Positions 34,583 to 44,767 are shown, counted from the first letter of the stretch. The stretch: 45,940 bases of DNA from Porticoccaceae bacterium (GCA_002731695.1 PCCK01000044.1:1-45940), one strand, 5' to 3'. Numbers and translations are program-made. Notes: generated by a model not told the origin, from the letters alone.

Positions 34583-36673
34583 CTAGGCCTGAGCATATTC
34601 TTGACTGTTACTAATCCATCTCTCAATTAACTTCTCAACTAAGTCTGGATTTTTGTTTATCAACTTTTCTGCAAGAAATTTTACCTCAGACATTAAATAG
34701 ACATCTCTAGTTAAATCTGCGATTTTGAAATGCATGGTTCCGGTTTGTCGTACCCCCAAAACCTCGCCGGGGCCGCGAAGTTCCAAGTCTTTTTCGGCTA
34801 TTTCAAAGCCATTATTTGTCTCACGCATCATTTTTAGGCGCTCTTTCCCTTCGTTTGAAAGAGGTGAATCATATAGGAGCACGCAGTGGCTTCTATCTGC
34901 GCCGCGTCCTACCCTACCCCTGAGTTGGTGTAATTGAGAGAGTCCGAGGCGTTCAGAATTTTCAACAATAATGAGGCTAGCGTTTGGGATGTCCATACCC
35001 ACCTCAATTACAGTTGTTGCGACCAACAAATTTATTTCTCGGTCTCTAAATTTATTCATAATATTAATTTTTTTATCCGCTCTTAGTCGGCCATGTAAGA
35101 GGCCAATATTGAGCTCTGGGAGTAATAATTTTAGTTCACCTGCTACAACTTCAGCAGCTTGATTCGCGATTGATTCTGATTCTTCAATCAGCGTGCAAAC
35201 CCAATATGCCTGTCGTCCGAGGGCGCATGCAGACGCAACTCGTTTGATAACATCAGCGCGGCGAGAGGAGTTTATGACAGTCGTTTCAATTGGTTTCCGG
35301 CCGGTTGGGAGTTCGTCGATGATCGAAAAATCAAGATCAGCATATGAACTCATCGCAAGTGTTCTCGGAATGGGCGTTGCGGTCATGATTAGTTGGTGAG
35401 GCAACTGCTTGAGAGTTTGTCCACTATTATCAAAAGTTACTCCTTTTTTTCTGAGTGCTAATCTTTGGTGAACCCCAAATCTGTGTTGCTCATCGATTAT
35501 CGACAACCCAAGGGAGTAGAAATTCACCTTTTCCTGAAAAAGCGCATGAGTGCCAATTATCATTTTTGCAGATCCATCGGCGATCGATTCGAGTTGATAA
35601 TTTCTGGCTTTACCTTTTAATTTTCCTGTAAGCCATGCTATTTTAATTCCAAAAGGTTGAAACCAATTTTCAAAATTTAGTCGATGTTGTTCAGATAAGA
35701 GTTCAGTAGGTGCCATTAGCGCAGCTTGTTCTCCATTTGCGATGGCTTGTAGAGCAGCAAGAGCAGACACAATAGTCTTACCTGAGCCCACATCTCCCTG
35801 AAGGAGCCTAAGCATAGGTGCAGGCTTTGACATGTCATGGCTTATCTCTGCGCTAACTTTTAGTTGTGCTGAAGTAAGTTTAAAAGATAGCTGTGCCAAA
35901 AAGTTATCTCTTTGGTTTAACTTCTCGACTAGCGACTTTGCAGGATGCTTTTGAATCCTTTGTCGAAGAAGGAGAAGACTCAATTGATGCGCGACTAATT
36001 CTTCGCGGATTAGCCTTAGCTGAGCTGGGTGTTTACCCGTCGCGAGAATATTCAGTTCCGTATTTACAGGAGGGTTATGTAAAAATTTTAAAGCTTTAAT
36101 TAGCGAGTATTCATTTGTTGTATGCTTTGGAAGTAACTCACTTAACGATGTATCGTCTAACTTGGTTAGTGCCAGCGCGCATAGACTTCGAATACGAGTT
36201 TGTGTCACGCCCTCTCCTGTAGGATAGATAGGGGTTAACTTGTCATCTAGAGCGGTTGGAAGCTCTTCCTTTAATACTGTGAATTCAGGATGATATATTT
36301 CGATTCCTGATGATCCCCTGCGAATTTCTCCGAAACAACGTAGTTTGGTTCCGAGGCGCAATTCCGATAGTTGCGACTTGTTAAAATGATAAAATCTCAG
36401 AGTGACGATGCCAGTATTATCCTGAAGTCTACATAAAAGGCTGCGCCTCCTCCCGAAAACGACATTGCTTGCTTTTATGACTCCCTCAATTACCGCGCTG
36501 GTGAACGGGTGAAGGCCTCCGATTGGCGATATCTTAGTCTTATCTACGTAGCGAAGTGGGAGGTGAAAAACTAAATCTTGAATTGTCTCAAGACCAAGTT
36601 TTTTTAATTTCTCGGCGAGTTGTGGACCGACACCCCGTAAAATTTGAACACTTACCCTTTGTTGGTTCTGCAT
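34583..36673 (-). CDS. recG: ATP-dependent DNA helicase RecG
   Basis: A 696-residue RecG of normal length. The N-terminal wedge/OB part begins with LRGVGPQLAEKLKKLGL and covers about the first 250 residues. Helicase motifs follow: Walker A LLQGDVGSGKTIV, the DEQHRFG box, TATPIPRTLAMS, ELPTGRKPIETTV, and the TRG region GRVGRGADRSHCVLLY. It remodels stalled replication forks and branched recombination intermediates. It lies in the same neighbourhood as spoT, rpoZ and gmk, as in E. coli and Pseudomonas, and is divergent from the epimerase-like gene. An exact TTGACA is present in the divergent region but without a convincing -10. Confidence 0.97.
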   Translation of the reverse strand: MQNQQRVSVQILRGVGPQLAEKLKKLGLETIQDLVFHLPLRYVDKTKISPIGGLHPFTSAVIEGVIKASNVVFGRRRSLLCRLQDNTGIVTLRFYHFNKSQLSELRLGTKLRCFGEIRRGSSGIEIYHPEFTVLKEELPTALDDKLTPIYPTGEGVTQTRIRSLCALALTKLDDTSLSELLPKHTTNEYSLIKALKFLHNPPVNTELNILATGKHPAQLRLIREELVAHQLSLLLLRQRIQKHPAKSLVEKLNQRDNFLAQLSFKLTSAQLKVSAEISHDMSKPAPMLRLLQGDVGSGKTIVSALAALQAIANGEQAALMAPTELLSEQHRLNFENWFQPFGIKIAWLTGKLKGKARNYQLESIADGSAKMIIGTHALFQEKVNFYSLGLSIIDEQHRFGVHQRLALRKKGVTFDNSGQTLKQLPHQLIMTATPIPRTLAMSSYADLDFSIIDELPTGRKPIETTVINSSRRADVIKRVASACALGRQAYWVCTLIEESESIANQAAEVVAGELKLLLPELNIGLLHGRLRADKKINIMNKFRDREINLLVATTVIEVGMDIPNASLIIVENSERLGLSQLHQLRGRVGRGADRSHCVLLYDSPLSNEGKERLKMMRETNNGFEIAEKDLELRGPGEVLGVRQTGTMHFKIADLTRDVYLMSEVKFLAEKLINKNPDLVEKLIERWISNSQEYAQA

Positions 36674-36773
36674 TTCCCGAGCTCATCAGTCGATGCTTGC
36701 ATTGACATCACATGTGGTCCTTAATGGGTACGTCATTAATGATAGCTAATAAGTTTCAACTAAGGAAATTTAC

Positions 36774-37622
36774 GTGAAAATATTGATGGCTGGGTGCGGA
36801 GACTTGGGTAAGCGTACTGCACTTATGCTTGCACCAGAGCATACTTGTTTCGGGCTCAACCGTAGGCGGAGTCAATTACCCAGTCCAATCGTGTCAATTT
36901 CTGCTGATGTGACCAATGTTTTGGATATGAAGAGGGTTTTAGCGGAACCGTTTGATGTTGTTATTGTCACTGTTACCCCCGCGGCATTTTGTCAGTCTGC
37001 CTATCGTGATTCTTATGTTGCAGCAGCGGAAGCATTAAAAAGTGCCGTGAGTTTAGCAAATCATCCGCCGAAGCTCCTTATTTGGACCTCTAGTACACGA
37101 GTGTATGGTGATCACGGCGGGGCATGGGTTAATGAAGAGAGCTGCCCCTTCGATCAGGACTTCGCAGGAAAATCATTGTTGGAGGCGGAACTATTGATCT
37201 CTCAATTATCTTGCAGGTATGTGGTGGTCAGATTCTCCGGAATCTATGGCCCCGGAAGAAAGAGTTTTTTGAATAAGATCCGTTCGGGCGGTGTTCGGAT
37301 TCAATTCCCGGAAAAATGGACTAATAGGATCCATAGCGATGATTGTGCAGCGGTTTTTAGTCATCTAATTAAAAGATATTTTGGTGGTGAGAGTCTCGAT
37401 CCATTGTACATAGCTAGCGATTGCGAGCCAGTAACTCAAAAAGTGGTATATGAGTGGTTGGCGAAAGAACTTGGTGTCGATTTTCAAAGGCCTCAAGGGG
37501 GTGTGGCTAAAGAATACAAAATCTCTCGTCGTTGTAATAACCAAAGGCTGTTGGAAAGCGGATTTTGCTTTAAGTACCCCACCTTCCGAGATGGTTACCG
37601 AGCTTTGATAAGAGAAACTTAG
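36774..37622 (+). CDS. NAD(P)-binding epimerase-fold protein (YeeZ-like extended SDR)
   Basis: A 282-residue protein starting with GTG preceded by AAGGA. The dinucleotide-binding motif is [12 protein letters not shown] at the N-terminus. [20 protein letters not shown] (near residues 103-122) and [11 protein letters not shown] are signature stretches of the YeeZ-like group of extended SDRs, whose physiological substrate is not established. The canonical SDR Tyr-x-x-x-Lys is not clear. It sits between recG and ridA in an otherwise conserved housekeeping block and is convergent with ridA, sharing three bases at the stops. Confidence 0.82.
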   Translation: MKILMAGCGDLGKRTALMLAPEHTCFGLNRRRSQLPSPIVSISADVTNVLDMKRVLAEPFDVVIVTVTPAAFCQSAYRDSYVAAAEALKSAVSLANHPPKLLIWTSSTRVYGDHGGAWVNEESCPFDQDFAGKSLLEAELLISQLSCRYVVVRFSGIYGPGRKSFLNKIRSGGVRIQFPEKWTNRIHSDDCAAVFSHLIKRYFGGESLDPLYIASDCEPVTQKVVYEWLAKELGVDFQRPQGGVAKEYKISRRCNNQRLLESGFCFKYPTFRDGYRALIRET

Positions 37623-38002
37623 ATGACCATAATTCCATCCATCTCAACTGCCGCGTCCATGGGTAGTGCGGCTACTCCAATTGCCGCTCGTGCTGGATAA
37701 GGTTTTGCAAAATACTTTTCCATTGCCTTGTTGACAAGTGCAAAGTTATCCAAATTTGTGAGGAAGACATTCAGTTTTACTAAACAATTTAAATCGCCCC
37801 CAGCGGCATAGCAAACGGCTTGAAGGTTTTCGAGAACCTGACAGATTTGATTTTCTATATCTGTATCAACGAGTTGCATCACTGACGGATCGAGGGGAAT
37901 TTGCCCAGAGAGGTATACAGTATTATTTACTTTTATAGCTTGTGAGTATGTTCCAATTGCCATCGGCGCGTTATTTGTTTGAATAGTGGCTCTGTTTGTC
38001 AC
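37619..38002 (-). CDS. ridA: RidA family reactive-intermediate deaminase
   Basis: A 127-residue protein of exact RidA size, with [21 protein letters not shown] near the N-terminus and the C-terminal [20 protein letters not shown], which holds the arginine needed to hydrolyse enamine/imine intermediates. RidA protects PLP enzymes from 2-aminoacrylate. It follows spoT on the same strand after 29 bases, the usual arrangement in Pseudomonas-like genomes, so it is probably the distal gene of the gmk-rpoZ-spoT transcript. Confidence 0.93.
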   Translation of the reverse strand: MTNRATIQTNNAPMAIGTYSQAIKVNNTVYLSGQIPLDPSVMQLVDTDIENQICQVLENLQAVCYAAGGDLNCLVKLNVFLTNLDNFALVNKAMEKYFAKPYPARAAIGVAALPMDAAVEMDGIMVI

Positions 38003-38031
38003 GGTAACGAGTTCTCCAAAAGTAATTTATG

Positions 38032-40143
38032 TTAGTTTCTCACACGAGAAACCCTGCGGACAGGGGAGAGTGCCCGAACCCTTCGCAAAATATCTGCAAG
38101 GTGGGTCCGGTCGCGCACTGCGATTACAATATCAACTATACTGGTGAAAGCATCTTTTTCTAGCGTACTTATTTTTTCGATGGTTGCATCTTTTTCAGTA
38201 ATTCTAGAGGCAAGTGTAGCAATAAAACCTCTCTTTGGCGTTACCTCCACTTTTAACTCTACAGGAAATTGACCCTGAACGGAGTCTGACCAAGTCATTG
38301 GAGTACATTTTTCGGGATTCGATCTCAATTCAATAAGATTTCGGCAAGATTCCAGATGCACTACAGCGCCCTTTCCGGGACTAAGATGACCAAGTATCGG
38401 ATCTCCTGGAATCGGATGACAACACTTTCCATATTGAAGTAACATAGCTTTTTGTCCCCCAACCTCAAGCGGCAGTGGCGGTTTACGATTTTGATCTTTT
38501 GTTTGAGATTCCTCTAAAGGTACGATCAGATTTGCTATTGCAAGGGGCACTCGATTTCCTAATCCTATTTGATGCAAAATATATTTAAAAGTGGAGGCGC
38601 CTGAGCTTTGAAGAATTCGTTTGATTTCTGATTTTTTTAACTGACGATAGCTGGTTCCAAATCTGCTGAGTGCTTGGTCAAGAAGTCGCTTTCCAAGATT
38701 GACGGATTCATCATGCTCTTGGGTCTTTAAAAAATGCCGTATTGCGCTACGAGCCTTTGCAGTGGCGACGAAGCTAAGCCAGTTGGGATTTGGTTGTGCG
38801 CCCTCAGCGCTGATAATCTCAATCTTTTGCCCGCTCTGGAGCCCCTCTGAAAGAGGAGTTAGCTGACCATCAACCCTGCAAGCAATGCAACTATTTCCCA
38901 AGGCAGTATGCACGGAGTATGCAAAGTCAACGGCGGTTGCTCCAGTGGGTAGTTCTATGATTTCTCCTCGTGGTGTAAAGACATATACCTCGTCTGGAAA
39001 TAAGTCTGCTTTAACATTCTCCAAGAACTCAATCGAGTTTCCTGCTTGTTTTTGCATAGCTAAAAGGCCTTGAATCCACCTCGACGCCCTGCTTTGGCTT
39101 CCCTCTTTTCGGGTATTTCCAGCTTTGTATTCTCCATGAGCGGCGATACCGTAGTTTGCGATCATTTCCATTTCGGTAGTTCGTATTTGCACCTCAATCA
39201 ATACTCCATGCATACCCACTAGCACTGTGTGAAGCGACTGATAGCCATTAGCTTTCGGTATGGCAATATAATCTTTAAACTCGCCTGGAACTGGCTTAAA
39301 AATACTATGCATCATTCCGAGAGCGCGGTAGCAGTTGTCTACAGAATCAACTACCAATCTGAATGCAAAAACATCCATGATATCTCTGAAAGCTTTCTTT
39401 TTATCCCGCATTTTTAGGTAGATACTCCACAGATGTTTTTGTCGACCCTTGACGAGAGCGTTAATAGATTCTTGCTCTAAACAATTTTCAATGGCCTGTC
39501 GGATTTCTATAACGAAGGCTTTTCTATTTTGTCTGGCAGCTTCTGTTGCTTCTCGGAGTCTTTGGTGACGCAGTGGATACATTGCTGCAAAGCTGAGTTC
39601 TTCATATTCAATTCTTACATGCTCAATACCAAGACGTTGCGCGATAGGAGCATAGATTTCCATGGTCTCTCGGGCAATTCGGCGACGTTTGTCTGCTGAA
39701 AGGGTTCCTAGTGTACGCATATTATGTAGGCGATCGGCAAGTTTGACCAAAACAACTCGAATATCCCGAGACATGGCAAGAGTCATCTTCTGAAAACTCT
39801 CTGCTTGCTGCTGTGCCTTTGATTCAAACTCAATTTCATTGAGTTTACTGACGCCATCTACGAGATCCGCTACAGTACGACCGAAACGACGAGAGATTTG
39901 TCCCTTGGTCACTCCAGTGTCTTCTATGACGTCATGCAACATTGCCGCCATAAGACCCTCTGGGTCCATATGCATATCGGCAAGTATGTTCGCTACCGCT
40001 AGGGGATGAGTTATATACAAGTCACCTGTCTGACGAACTTGTCCAGTGTGACTGCGTTCAGCGTAACGATACGCCCGCTCAATTCTGCGTATATCCGGTT
40101 CACTAAGATAAGTTAATTTTTCTGTAAGTCCTAGGAGCGCCAC
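38032..40143 (-). CDS. spoT: Bifunctional (p)ppGpp synthetase/hydrolase SpoT
   Basis: A 703-residue RelA/SpoT homologue with an intact hydrolase domain: THPLAVANIL, the His70-Asp71 pair in AAMLHDVIEDTG, and LADRLHNMRTL. The synthetase domain has PKANGYQSLHTVL. A TGS domain follows (VFTPRGEIIELPTGATAVDFAYSVH), then a conserved Cys-His stretch (CCHPIPGDPILGH) and a C-terminal ACT domain. The intact HD site marks it as SpoT, which makes and degrades (p)ppGpp, rather than the synthesis-only RelA. The start is GTG at 40143, 21 bases after rpoZ. The order rpoZ-spoT is conserved in gammaproteobacteria. Confidence 0.97.
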   Translation of the reverse strand: MALLGLTEKLTYLSEPDIRRIERAYRYAERSHTGQVRQTGDLYITHPLAVANILADMHMDPEGLMAAMLHDVIEDTGVTKGQISRRFGRTVADLVDGVSKLNEIEFESKAQQQAESFQKMTLAMSRDIRVVLVKLADRLHNMRTLGTLSADKRRRIARETMEIYAPIAQRLGIEHVRIEYEELSFAAMYPLRHQRLREATEAARQNRKAFVIEIRQAIENCLEQESINALVKGRQKHLWSIYLKMRDKKKAFRDIMDVFAFRLVVDSVDNCYRALGMMHSIFKPVPGEFKDYIAIPKANGYQSLHTVLVGMHGVLIEVQIRTTEMEMIANYGIAAHGEYKAGNTRKEGSQSRASRWIQGLLAMQKQAGNSIEFLENVKADLFPDEVYVFTPRGEIIELPTGATAVDFAYSVHTALGNSCIACRVDGQLTPLSEGLQSGQKIEIISAEGAQPNPNWLSFVATAKARSAIRHFLKTQEHDESVNLGKRLLDQALSRFGTSYRQLKKSEIKRILQSSGASTFKYILHQIGLGNRVPLAIANLIVPLEESQTKDQNRKPPLPLEVGGQKAMLLQYGKCCHPIPGDPILGHLSPGKGAVVHLESCRNLIELRSNPEKCTPMTWSDSVQGQFPVELKVEVTPKRGFIATLASRITEKDATIEKISTLEKDAFTSIVDIVIAVRDRTHLADILRRVRALSPVRRVSRVRN

Positions 40144-40164
40144 ACCATGGATCCCGAGGAATCT

Positions 40165-40575
40165 CTAATCAGGGGATTGCCCATCTGAGAGAGGAAATGA
40201 TTCTTCGTCAACAATTACAGTATCATCGGACGCCGCATCTAATTGATCGTTACCAGCCAGCGCCTCCAGAGCTGCCGCAATGGCGGCATCTGCTTCTGCT
40301 TCAAGATCTGTCTCAGTTGCTGCCGATTGTCCACCACTTTCATCAACATCTTCGTTTAGAGCGAAATTTTGTTTTATGGGCGACAGGATGCTTGCGTCCA
40401 CATGACCCCCTGCTATCTCTCGAAGTGCTACCACTGTTGGTTTATCGTTCCCCTCAGGTACTAAGGCAGGGCGACCCTCCACGGCTAATTGACGGGCACG
40501 TTTCGAGCCAATCATAACTAGCTCGAATCGGTTGTCTACATTCTCGAGACAGTCTTCGACGGTGATTCGGGCCAT
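40165..40575 (-). CDS. rpoZ: RNA polymerase omega subunit
   Basis: A 136-residue omega subunit. The core [20 protein letters not shown] and [12 protein letters not shown], with ALREIAGG, is standard and covers about 75 residues. It is followed by an unusually long acidic tail (DVDESGGQ... [19 protein letters not shown] ... [10 protein letters not shown]) of about 55 residues rich in Asp, Glu and Ala; E. coli omega is 91 residues. Omega helps fold beta' and in E. coli forms part of a ppGpp site, fitting its place beside spoT. GGAG five bases upstream supports the ATG. Confidence 0.95.
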   Translation of the reverse strand: MARITVEDCLENVDNRFELVMIGSKRARQLAVEGRPALVPEGNDKPTVVALREIAGGHVDASILSPIKQNFALNEDVDESGGQSAATETDLEAEADAAIAAALEALAGNDQLDAASDDTVIVDEESFPLSDGQSPD

Positions 40576-40633
40576 AACAACTCCACTTGGATCTCAACAA
40601 TATTTCAAGAGGGACGAGTATACAAGAATGTGA

Positions 40634-41257
40634 TTAATTCGACAATAATTCTCTAGTTAAATTGGAAAAAGAGATGTTCGTTGTTCGTAATGACGGGTCA
40701 TCAAACCTTCCGGAAAGAAGTTGTTGGAGCTCTTCGCATGCAGTTTCGAAGTCATCGTTAGTTATCACATAATCTGCGTCTTTCCAATGACTTATCTCTT
40801 TCCGTGCCTCGGCCATCCGTCTCTCAATTACAAGCACAGAATCTTGGCCACGGTCAAAAAGACGCTGTCGTAATTCCCCGACCGAGGGAGGAAGAACAAA
40901 AATACTGACACCGCTTTTAAATACCGAACGGACTTGGTTAGCCCCTTGCCAGTCAATTTCTAGGATAACATCGAGGCCATTGCTTATCTTTTCCTCAACC
41001 CATTGACGAGAGGTACCATATAAGTTGCCGTGCACATTTGCCGACTCAAGAAATTCACCTTTGGTGCGCATTTGTTCGAATTTTTCGTGAGTGACGAAGT
41101 AGTAATGCGTGCCATTAATTTCGCCGGCCCGAGGCGTCCGTGTGGTATGAGAAACCGATGTACAGACGTTGCTCAACTGCGATACTGCCTTGTCGATAAG
41201 ACTTGTCTTCCCAGCGCCGGAGGGAGCTGATATTATAAAAAGCGAGCCACTTGACAT
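40634..41257 (-). CDS. gmk: Guanylate kinase
   Basis: A 207-residue enzyme from the ATG at 41257, beginning MSSGSLFIISAPSGAGKTSL with the P-loop. The GMP-binding SHTTRTPRAGEINGTHYYF follows, then EIDWQGANQVR. The ORF track extends to 41317, but the extra 20 residues have no family counterpart; a good AGGAG lies upstream of 41257, although 14 bases away. It phosphorylates GMP to GDP, feeding GTP and (p)ppGpp synthesis. It heads the gmk-rpoZ-spoT-ridA strand. Confidence 0.96.
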   Translation of the reverse strand: MSSGSLFIISAPSGAGKTSLIDKAVSQLSNVCTSVSHTTRTPRAGEINGTHYYFVTHEKFEQMRTKGEFLESANVHGNLYGTSRQWVEEKISNGLDVILEIDWQGANQVRSVFKSGVSIFVLPPSVGELRQRLFDRGQDSVLVIERRMAEARKEISHWKDADYVITNDDFETACEELQQLLSGRFDDPSLRTTNISFSNLTRELLSN

Positions 41258-41365
41258 ATATGCTTGTTTTTCTCCTGTGTTTCTTGAAAAAATTAATACA
41301 AAGTATACAGGAAGCATTATTTCTTAACAGGTTATCTGATTGAAAAACTTTGCAGGGATAGCCTA

Positions 41366-41405
41366 GAAAAAAAGGCCCTTTTATGTAAAAGGCCCTTTTA
41401 TTTTT
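41366..41405. terminator. Bidirectional intrinsic terminator after the TonB receptor gene
   Basis: Arms at 41370-41383 and 41386-41399 form a 14-bp stem with a single G-G (or C-C) mismatch and a two-base nominal loop. A-rich and T-rich flanks on either side give a T-run on both strands. It lies just after the stop of the TonB receptor gene and would end that transcript before gmk. The arms also form a direct repeat of AAAAGGGCCTTTT on the minus strand. Confidence 0.85.
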
Positions 41406-41417
41406 CTAAAATACCAT

Positions 41418-44400
41418 TTAAAAACTGAATTTAACACCCAGTTTTGCATTCCACACAGAGTATTGGATATTCTGGTCGGTCACCTCAGGAGCATTGAACG
41501 CGGTGTAAACGTGCTGCCCATCGGCGTTTACGTCAGAGGCTACTATCATTTGATCAGGTGCGGCGTCTCCCTGAAAGCCATTATCATCGCTCAAGAAGTT
41601 ACCGAGGTTGTACATTTTTAGATATACATGTCCTTTGGCGCCTTCAAAAAATGCAGGAATTTCCTGAAGAACGTACAGGTCAAGGCGGGTCCTCCATCGA
41701 GAGCTCAGCTCGTTTCGTCCGACAAATGTTCCGCGAGCTAGTCCTTGTTCTGCGATAAACGAATCAAATGACGCTAGATCTGAACTAGACATCCGGCTGA
41801 GATCAACCGCAGGATCATTGAGTGTGGGAACATAAAGTAGATGTCGCTGTTCCTCAATATTGGGCTCTAAACCCTCAGAAGACATAACTGCACTCGTCGG
41901 TTGACCTGCGCTCCTGAAGCCACTGAGTTGCAACATGGTGTCATAACCCGATATCAGTTGTATTTTGTAGTTGAGGTTAAACGTGAATCGGTGAGGAACA
42001 GCATACATTGAGTCGCCAACAGATGGATTATTTGCATCAACGAGTGCGGTCTTCTGATAGTTTGTGGATGCTTGCGCTGCTTCCATGCCTGACAAATCTT
42101 CAGCTGAGACACTCGCATAACCAATATTTGCTGTCAGGCCAAAATCAAATTCTTTGTTTAGAAGAACGGAAAACATAGTTGATTTAGCATCGTGATCAGA
42201 GTTGGTAAGTAAGTGAGTACCACAGCAGGGGTTTCCGGGCTTGTCTGTGTAAATTGGAGCACCCGCAAGTGTAGACAACAGTGTTTCTTGCCCGGGATCT
42301 ATTGTGATTACTGCATCCCGAAGTGTAGAGTGAATTAGATCTACTTCAAGGCGCATCGAGTCATCTATGAACCAAGTGCCGCCTATGGTATATCGGAGCT
42401 CACTCGGCTGATCGAAAGCACTATCCAACACAGCAACCTGATAGGTGTCTGCGTCCGCAGGAGTGGTATTGGCAACATTTTGGTAAAGGCTTTGTGGCGC
42501 GTCGTAGCCAGGCCTTCCGTTGCCATTGATTCCTAGAAACATGTCAAAGACAGACGGTTGCCCGCTCTCCCTGAACCTCGAGGAAAATACTCTTATCACG
42601 CCGTCGGAATAGGTGTTAGATAGCCAAACCAGCGGGTTTCCACCAGAGAAAACACCCAATCCACCTCGAAGTTTTATGTCCTCGCTAAAATCGTACTCGA
42701 CACCTATTCGTGGCATCAAAATATCTAGACCATCTATGCTGACGTCATTCCTAACTCCCGCTTGAGTAAGCAAATTCGCGTTAAAGTTAGGGGTGTCATC
42801 AGTTTCAAACCATTCATAGCGCAGTCCTGCAGTGACCTCCAAACCTATGGCATCGAAGAGATATGTGTCTTGAACATATAACGCATTCATATCTAGGTCA
42901 TAGCTTGCAGCGCCGTCTCTAGGATTATTTGTACCAGAACCGCTGCCATAGTAGATTGCATATGGTTTTCCGAGCTCAAAACCGTCAATCCCTGTCAAAC
43001 CGCAGTCGTTAGATGTATCTGAGTCGTTCTGAGTTTCCAAACGCTGGGTGGCTGAAAGATTAGAACAACTTGCGGGATTTTCATCGCTGTAATCTCGGTA
43101 GTCATGTTCTCCTCCTGCAGAGTGAGGCACAAACATATTGAACACTTCGATAGTATCCTTTTCATAGCCGCCCTCAATGATATGTTTATCTAAAACAAGT
43201 GATCCCTTTAGCTTTATCAAGGTAGAAAACCACGAGAGCTCATTGGCTTGACGCGAGTCATCTGCTCCAACGTAGACCACTCCACCGCCTCCAAATGGGT
43301 TTCCCAAGTTAATTTGGTGATCACCGAAGTCCAGCGGTCCATTGGTATTTTGGGAGTCAATCATCTCGGTATTGTTGATAAAAACTTCCGAAGAAAAAGA
43401 GTCGGTCCATTGAGAATTAAGCTTTAGTGTTTTAGCCGTGAGCTTTGCTCCTTTGGTATACATATGATTAGCATATTCAAACTCATTGGGATCTGAGTCG
43501 GAAAGACGTTGCTCGTTCCCTTCCGAGAAGCCATAAAGGAAGTGTGCGGAATGTTGATCATTGATTGTGTAGTCAATTTTTAAGGAATATTTCTCATTTG
43601 GCGCAACCGTATTGGTTGGCGAACCTCCTGCATCATAGCCGTAAACATCGCTTGCGATGTCTTGAATTCGCTGCCAATCAGCTTGAGTAAGCCAGGACTT
43701 GTCATCCCCAGAACCTTGACCATTGTAACCAGCAGCTGTTCCTCTCGGCAGTTCCTTCTCTTCATATGCGGCAAATACAAACAGCTTGTCGGTTATGATC
43801 GGACCCCCAAATGAAAATCCCATCTGCGTTGAATCATATGGTGTTGGGTCATAAGAAACATCTCCAACTCGGTCACCTTGCAAATCGTCGCTGGTAAATT
43901 CATAAAAAACGCTGCCTTCCCACTCGTTGGTACCACTTTTGGTGACCAGATTCATGTAGCACGCGGAAAATCCTCCAAGCTTCGCATCTAGAGGAGAAAA
44001 TTCTACCGCCACCTGTTCAATTGCATCATATGGGACTGGCATTCCGTCAGCGGTAGCGAAACCATTACTATTGAGTCCGAACCGGTCAGCATAATTCACG
44101 CCGTCGGCGGTAAAAGTATTGTATCTCGGGTGCTTACCCGCGCAGTTAACAGATCCCCTTGAACCATACCCATCAATATATAACCTTGGATCCGTCTCGT
44201 ATAACTGGAACACCTCTCTCTCAAAAGCCACCAAATTATTCAGATCTGACTCGTCGAATAGAGAAGAAGACCCCATAGCGGCAAGACGTGTGTTATCACC
44301 CGCTTCCGCAGTCACTATCACTTCGTTAACCTCAATCTGTGAATCCGCTCGAAAGACGACATTGGTAGTTTCGCCAAGGTCAAGTGATCTAATTATGATC

Positions 44401-44666
44401 GTGTTCTGGCCTGTAACTGAAACTTGATATGGCCCGCCAACTGCAAGCCCAGTGGCTAAAAAGATCCCAGAACCATTTGTTTGGAAACTCTTTTCAACTC
44501 CCGTTCTTTTATCTACTACTTGTACCGTTGCTGCTTCGATCGGAACCGCTTTGGAATCAAAGACTACTCCCTTGATGCTTGCTGTTGTGTCAGAGAATGA
44601 CATGAAACTAAGAGCTGAGAGGCTAAGAATAACAATGGAAATTCCATTACGAAAGATACATGACAT
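41418..44666 (-). CDS. TonB-dependent receptor, Oar-like with carboxypeptidase-regulatory domain
   Basis: A 1082-residue outer-membrane receptor from the ATG at 44666, chosen because GGAG lies ten bases upstream and it begins a signal peptide (IVILSLSALSFMSFSDTTA); the ORF track extends 12 codons further. A CarboxypepD_reg-like Ig domain follows (ASIKGVVFDSKAVPIEAATV ...), then the plug (VPYDAIEQVAVEFSPLDAKLGGFSACYMNLVTKSG, given here in part) and a long beta-barrel ending WNAKLGVKFSF with terminal Phe. The pattern matches Oar-like receptors, which import or export undetermined ligands. Two Cys in the plug (VNCAG, SACYMN) could form a disulfide. It stands alone with its own terminator, between gmk and yicC. 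The ligand is unknown. Confidence 0.9.
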   Translation of the reverse strand: MSCIFRNGISIVILSLSALSFMSFSDTTASIKGVVFDSKAVPIEAATVQVVDKRTGVEKSFQTNGSGIFLATGLAVGGPYQVSVTGQNTIIIRSLDLGETTNVVFRADSQIEVNEVIVTAEAGDNTRLAAMGSSSLFDESDLNNLVAFEREVFQLYETDPRLYIDGYGSRGSVNCAGKHPRYNTFTADGVNYADRFGLNSNGFATADGMPVPYDAIEQVAVEFSPLDAKLGGFSACYMNLVTKSGTNEWEGSVFYEFTSDDLQGDRVGDVSYDPTPYDSTQMGFSFGGPIITDKLFVFAAYEEKELPRGTAAGYNGQGSGDDKSWLTQADWQRIQDIASDVYGYDAGGSPTNTVAPNEKYSLKIDYTINDQHSAHFLYGFSEGNEQRLSDSDPNEFEYANHMYTKGAKLTAKTLKLNSQWTDSFSSEVFINNTEMIDSQNTNGPLDFGDHQINLGNPFGGGGVVYVGADDSRQANELSWFSTLIKLKGSLVLDKHIIEGGYEKDTIEVFNMFVPHSAGGEHDYRDYSDENPASCSNLSATQRLETQNDSDTSNDCGLTGIDGFELGKPYAIYYGSGSGTNNPRDGAASYDLDMNALYVQDTYLFDAIGLEVTAGLRYEWFETDDTPNFNANLLTQAGVRNDVSIDGLDILMPRIGVEYDFSEDIKLRGGLGVFSGGNPLVWLSNTYSDGVIRVFSSRFRESGQPSVFDMFLGINGNGRPGYDAPQSLYQNVANTTPADADTYQVAVLDSAFDQPSELRYTIGGTWFIDDSMRLEVDLIHSTLRDAVITIDPGQETLLSTLAGAPIYTDKPGNPCCGTHLLTNSDHDAKSTMFSVLLNKEFDFGLTANIGYASVSAEDLSGMEAAQASTNYQKTALVDANNPSVGDSMYAVPHRFTFNLNYKIQLISGYDTMLQLSGFRSAGQPTSAVMSSEGLEPNIEEQRHLLYVPTLNDPAVDLSRMSSSDLASFDSFIAEQGLARGTFVGRNELSSRWRTRLDLYVLQEIPAFFEGAKGHVYLKMYNLGNFLSDDNGFQGDAAPDQMIVASDVNADGQHVYTAFNAPEVTDQNIQYSVWNAKLGVKFSF

Positions 44667-44747
44667 AATACTTTTTCTCCAAAAAATTAAAAAGTAGTGC
44701 AATATAAATGTTTAAAATAAGGTTAACGACGCTTTGTTACGAATACA

Positions 44748-44767
44748 TGATTCATCATGATGAATCA
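44748..44767. promoter_or_regulatory. Perfect 20-bp palindrome upstream of the TonB receptor
   Basis: TGATTCATCATGATGAATCA is a perfect 20-bp palindrome, 82 bases upstream of the receptor start codon in the 212-base gap to yicC. No T-run follows. It is long enough to be a credible operator for a dimeric repressor or activator of the receptor gene. It does not match the Fur 19-mer consensus well. Confidence 0.5.

Noticed and set aside
44748-44767. Fur box upstream of the TonB receptor
   Set aside because: The palindrome is perfect but differs from the GATAATGATAATCATTATC pattern at too many positions.
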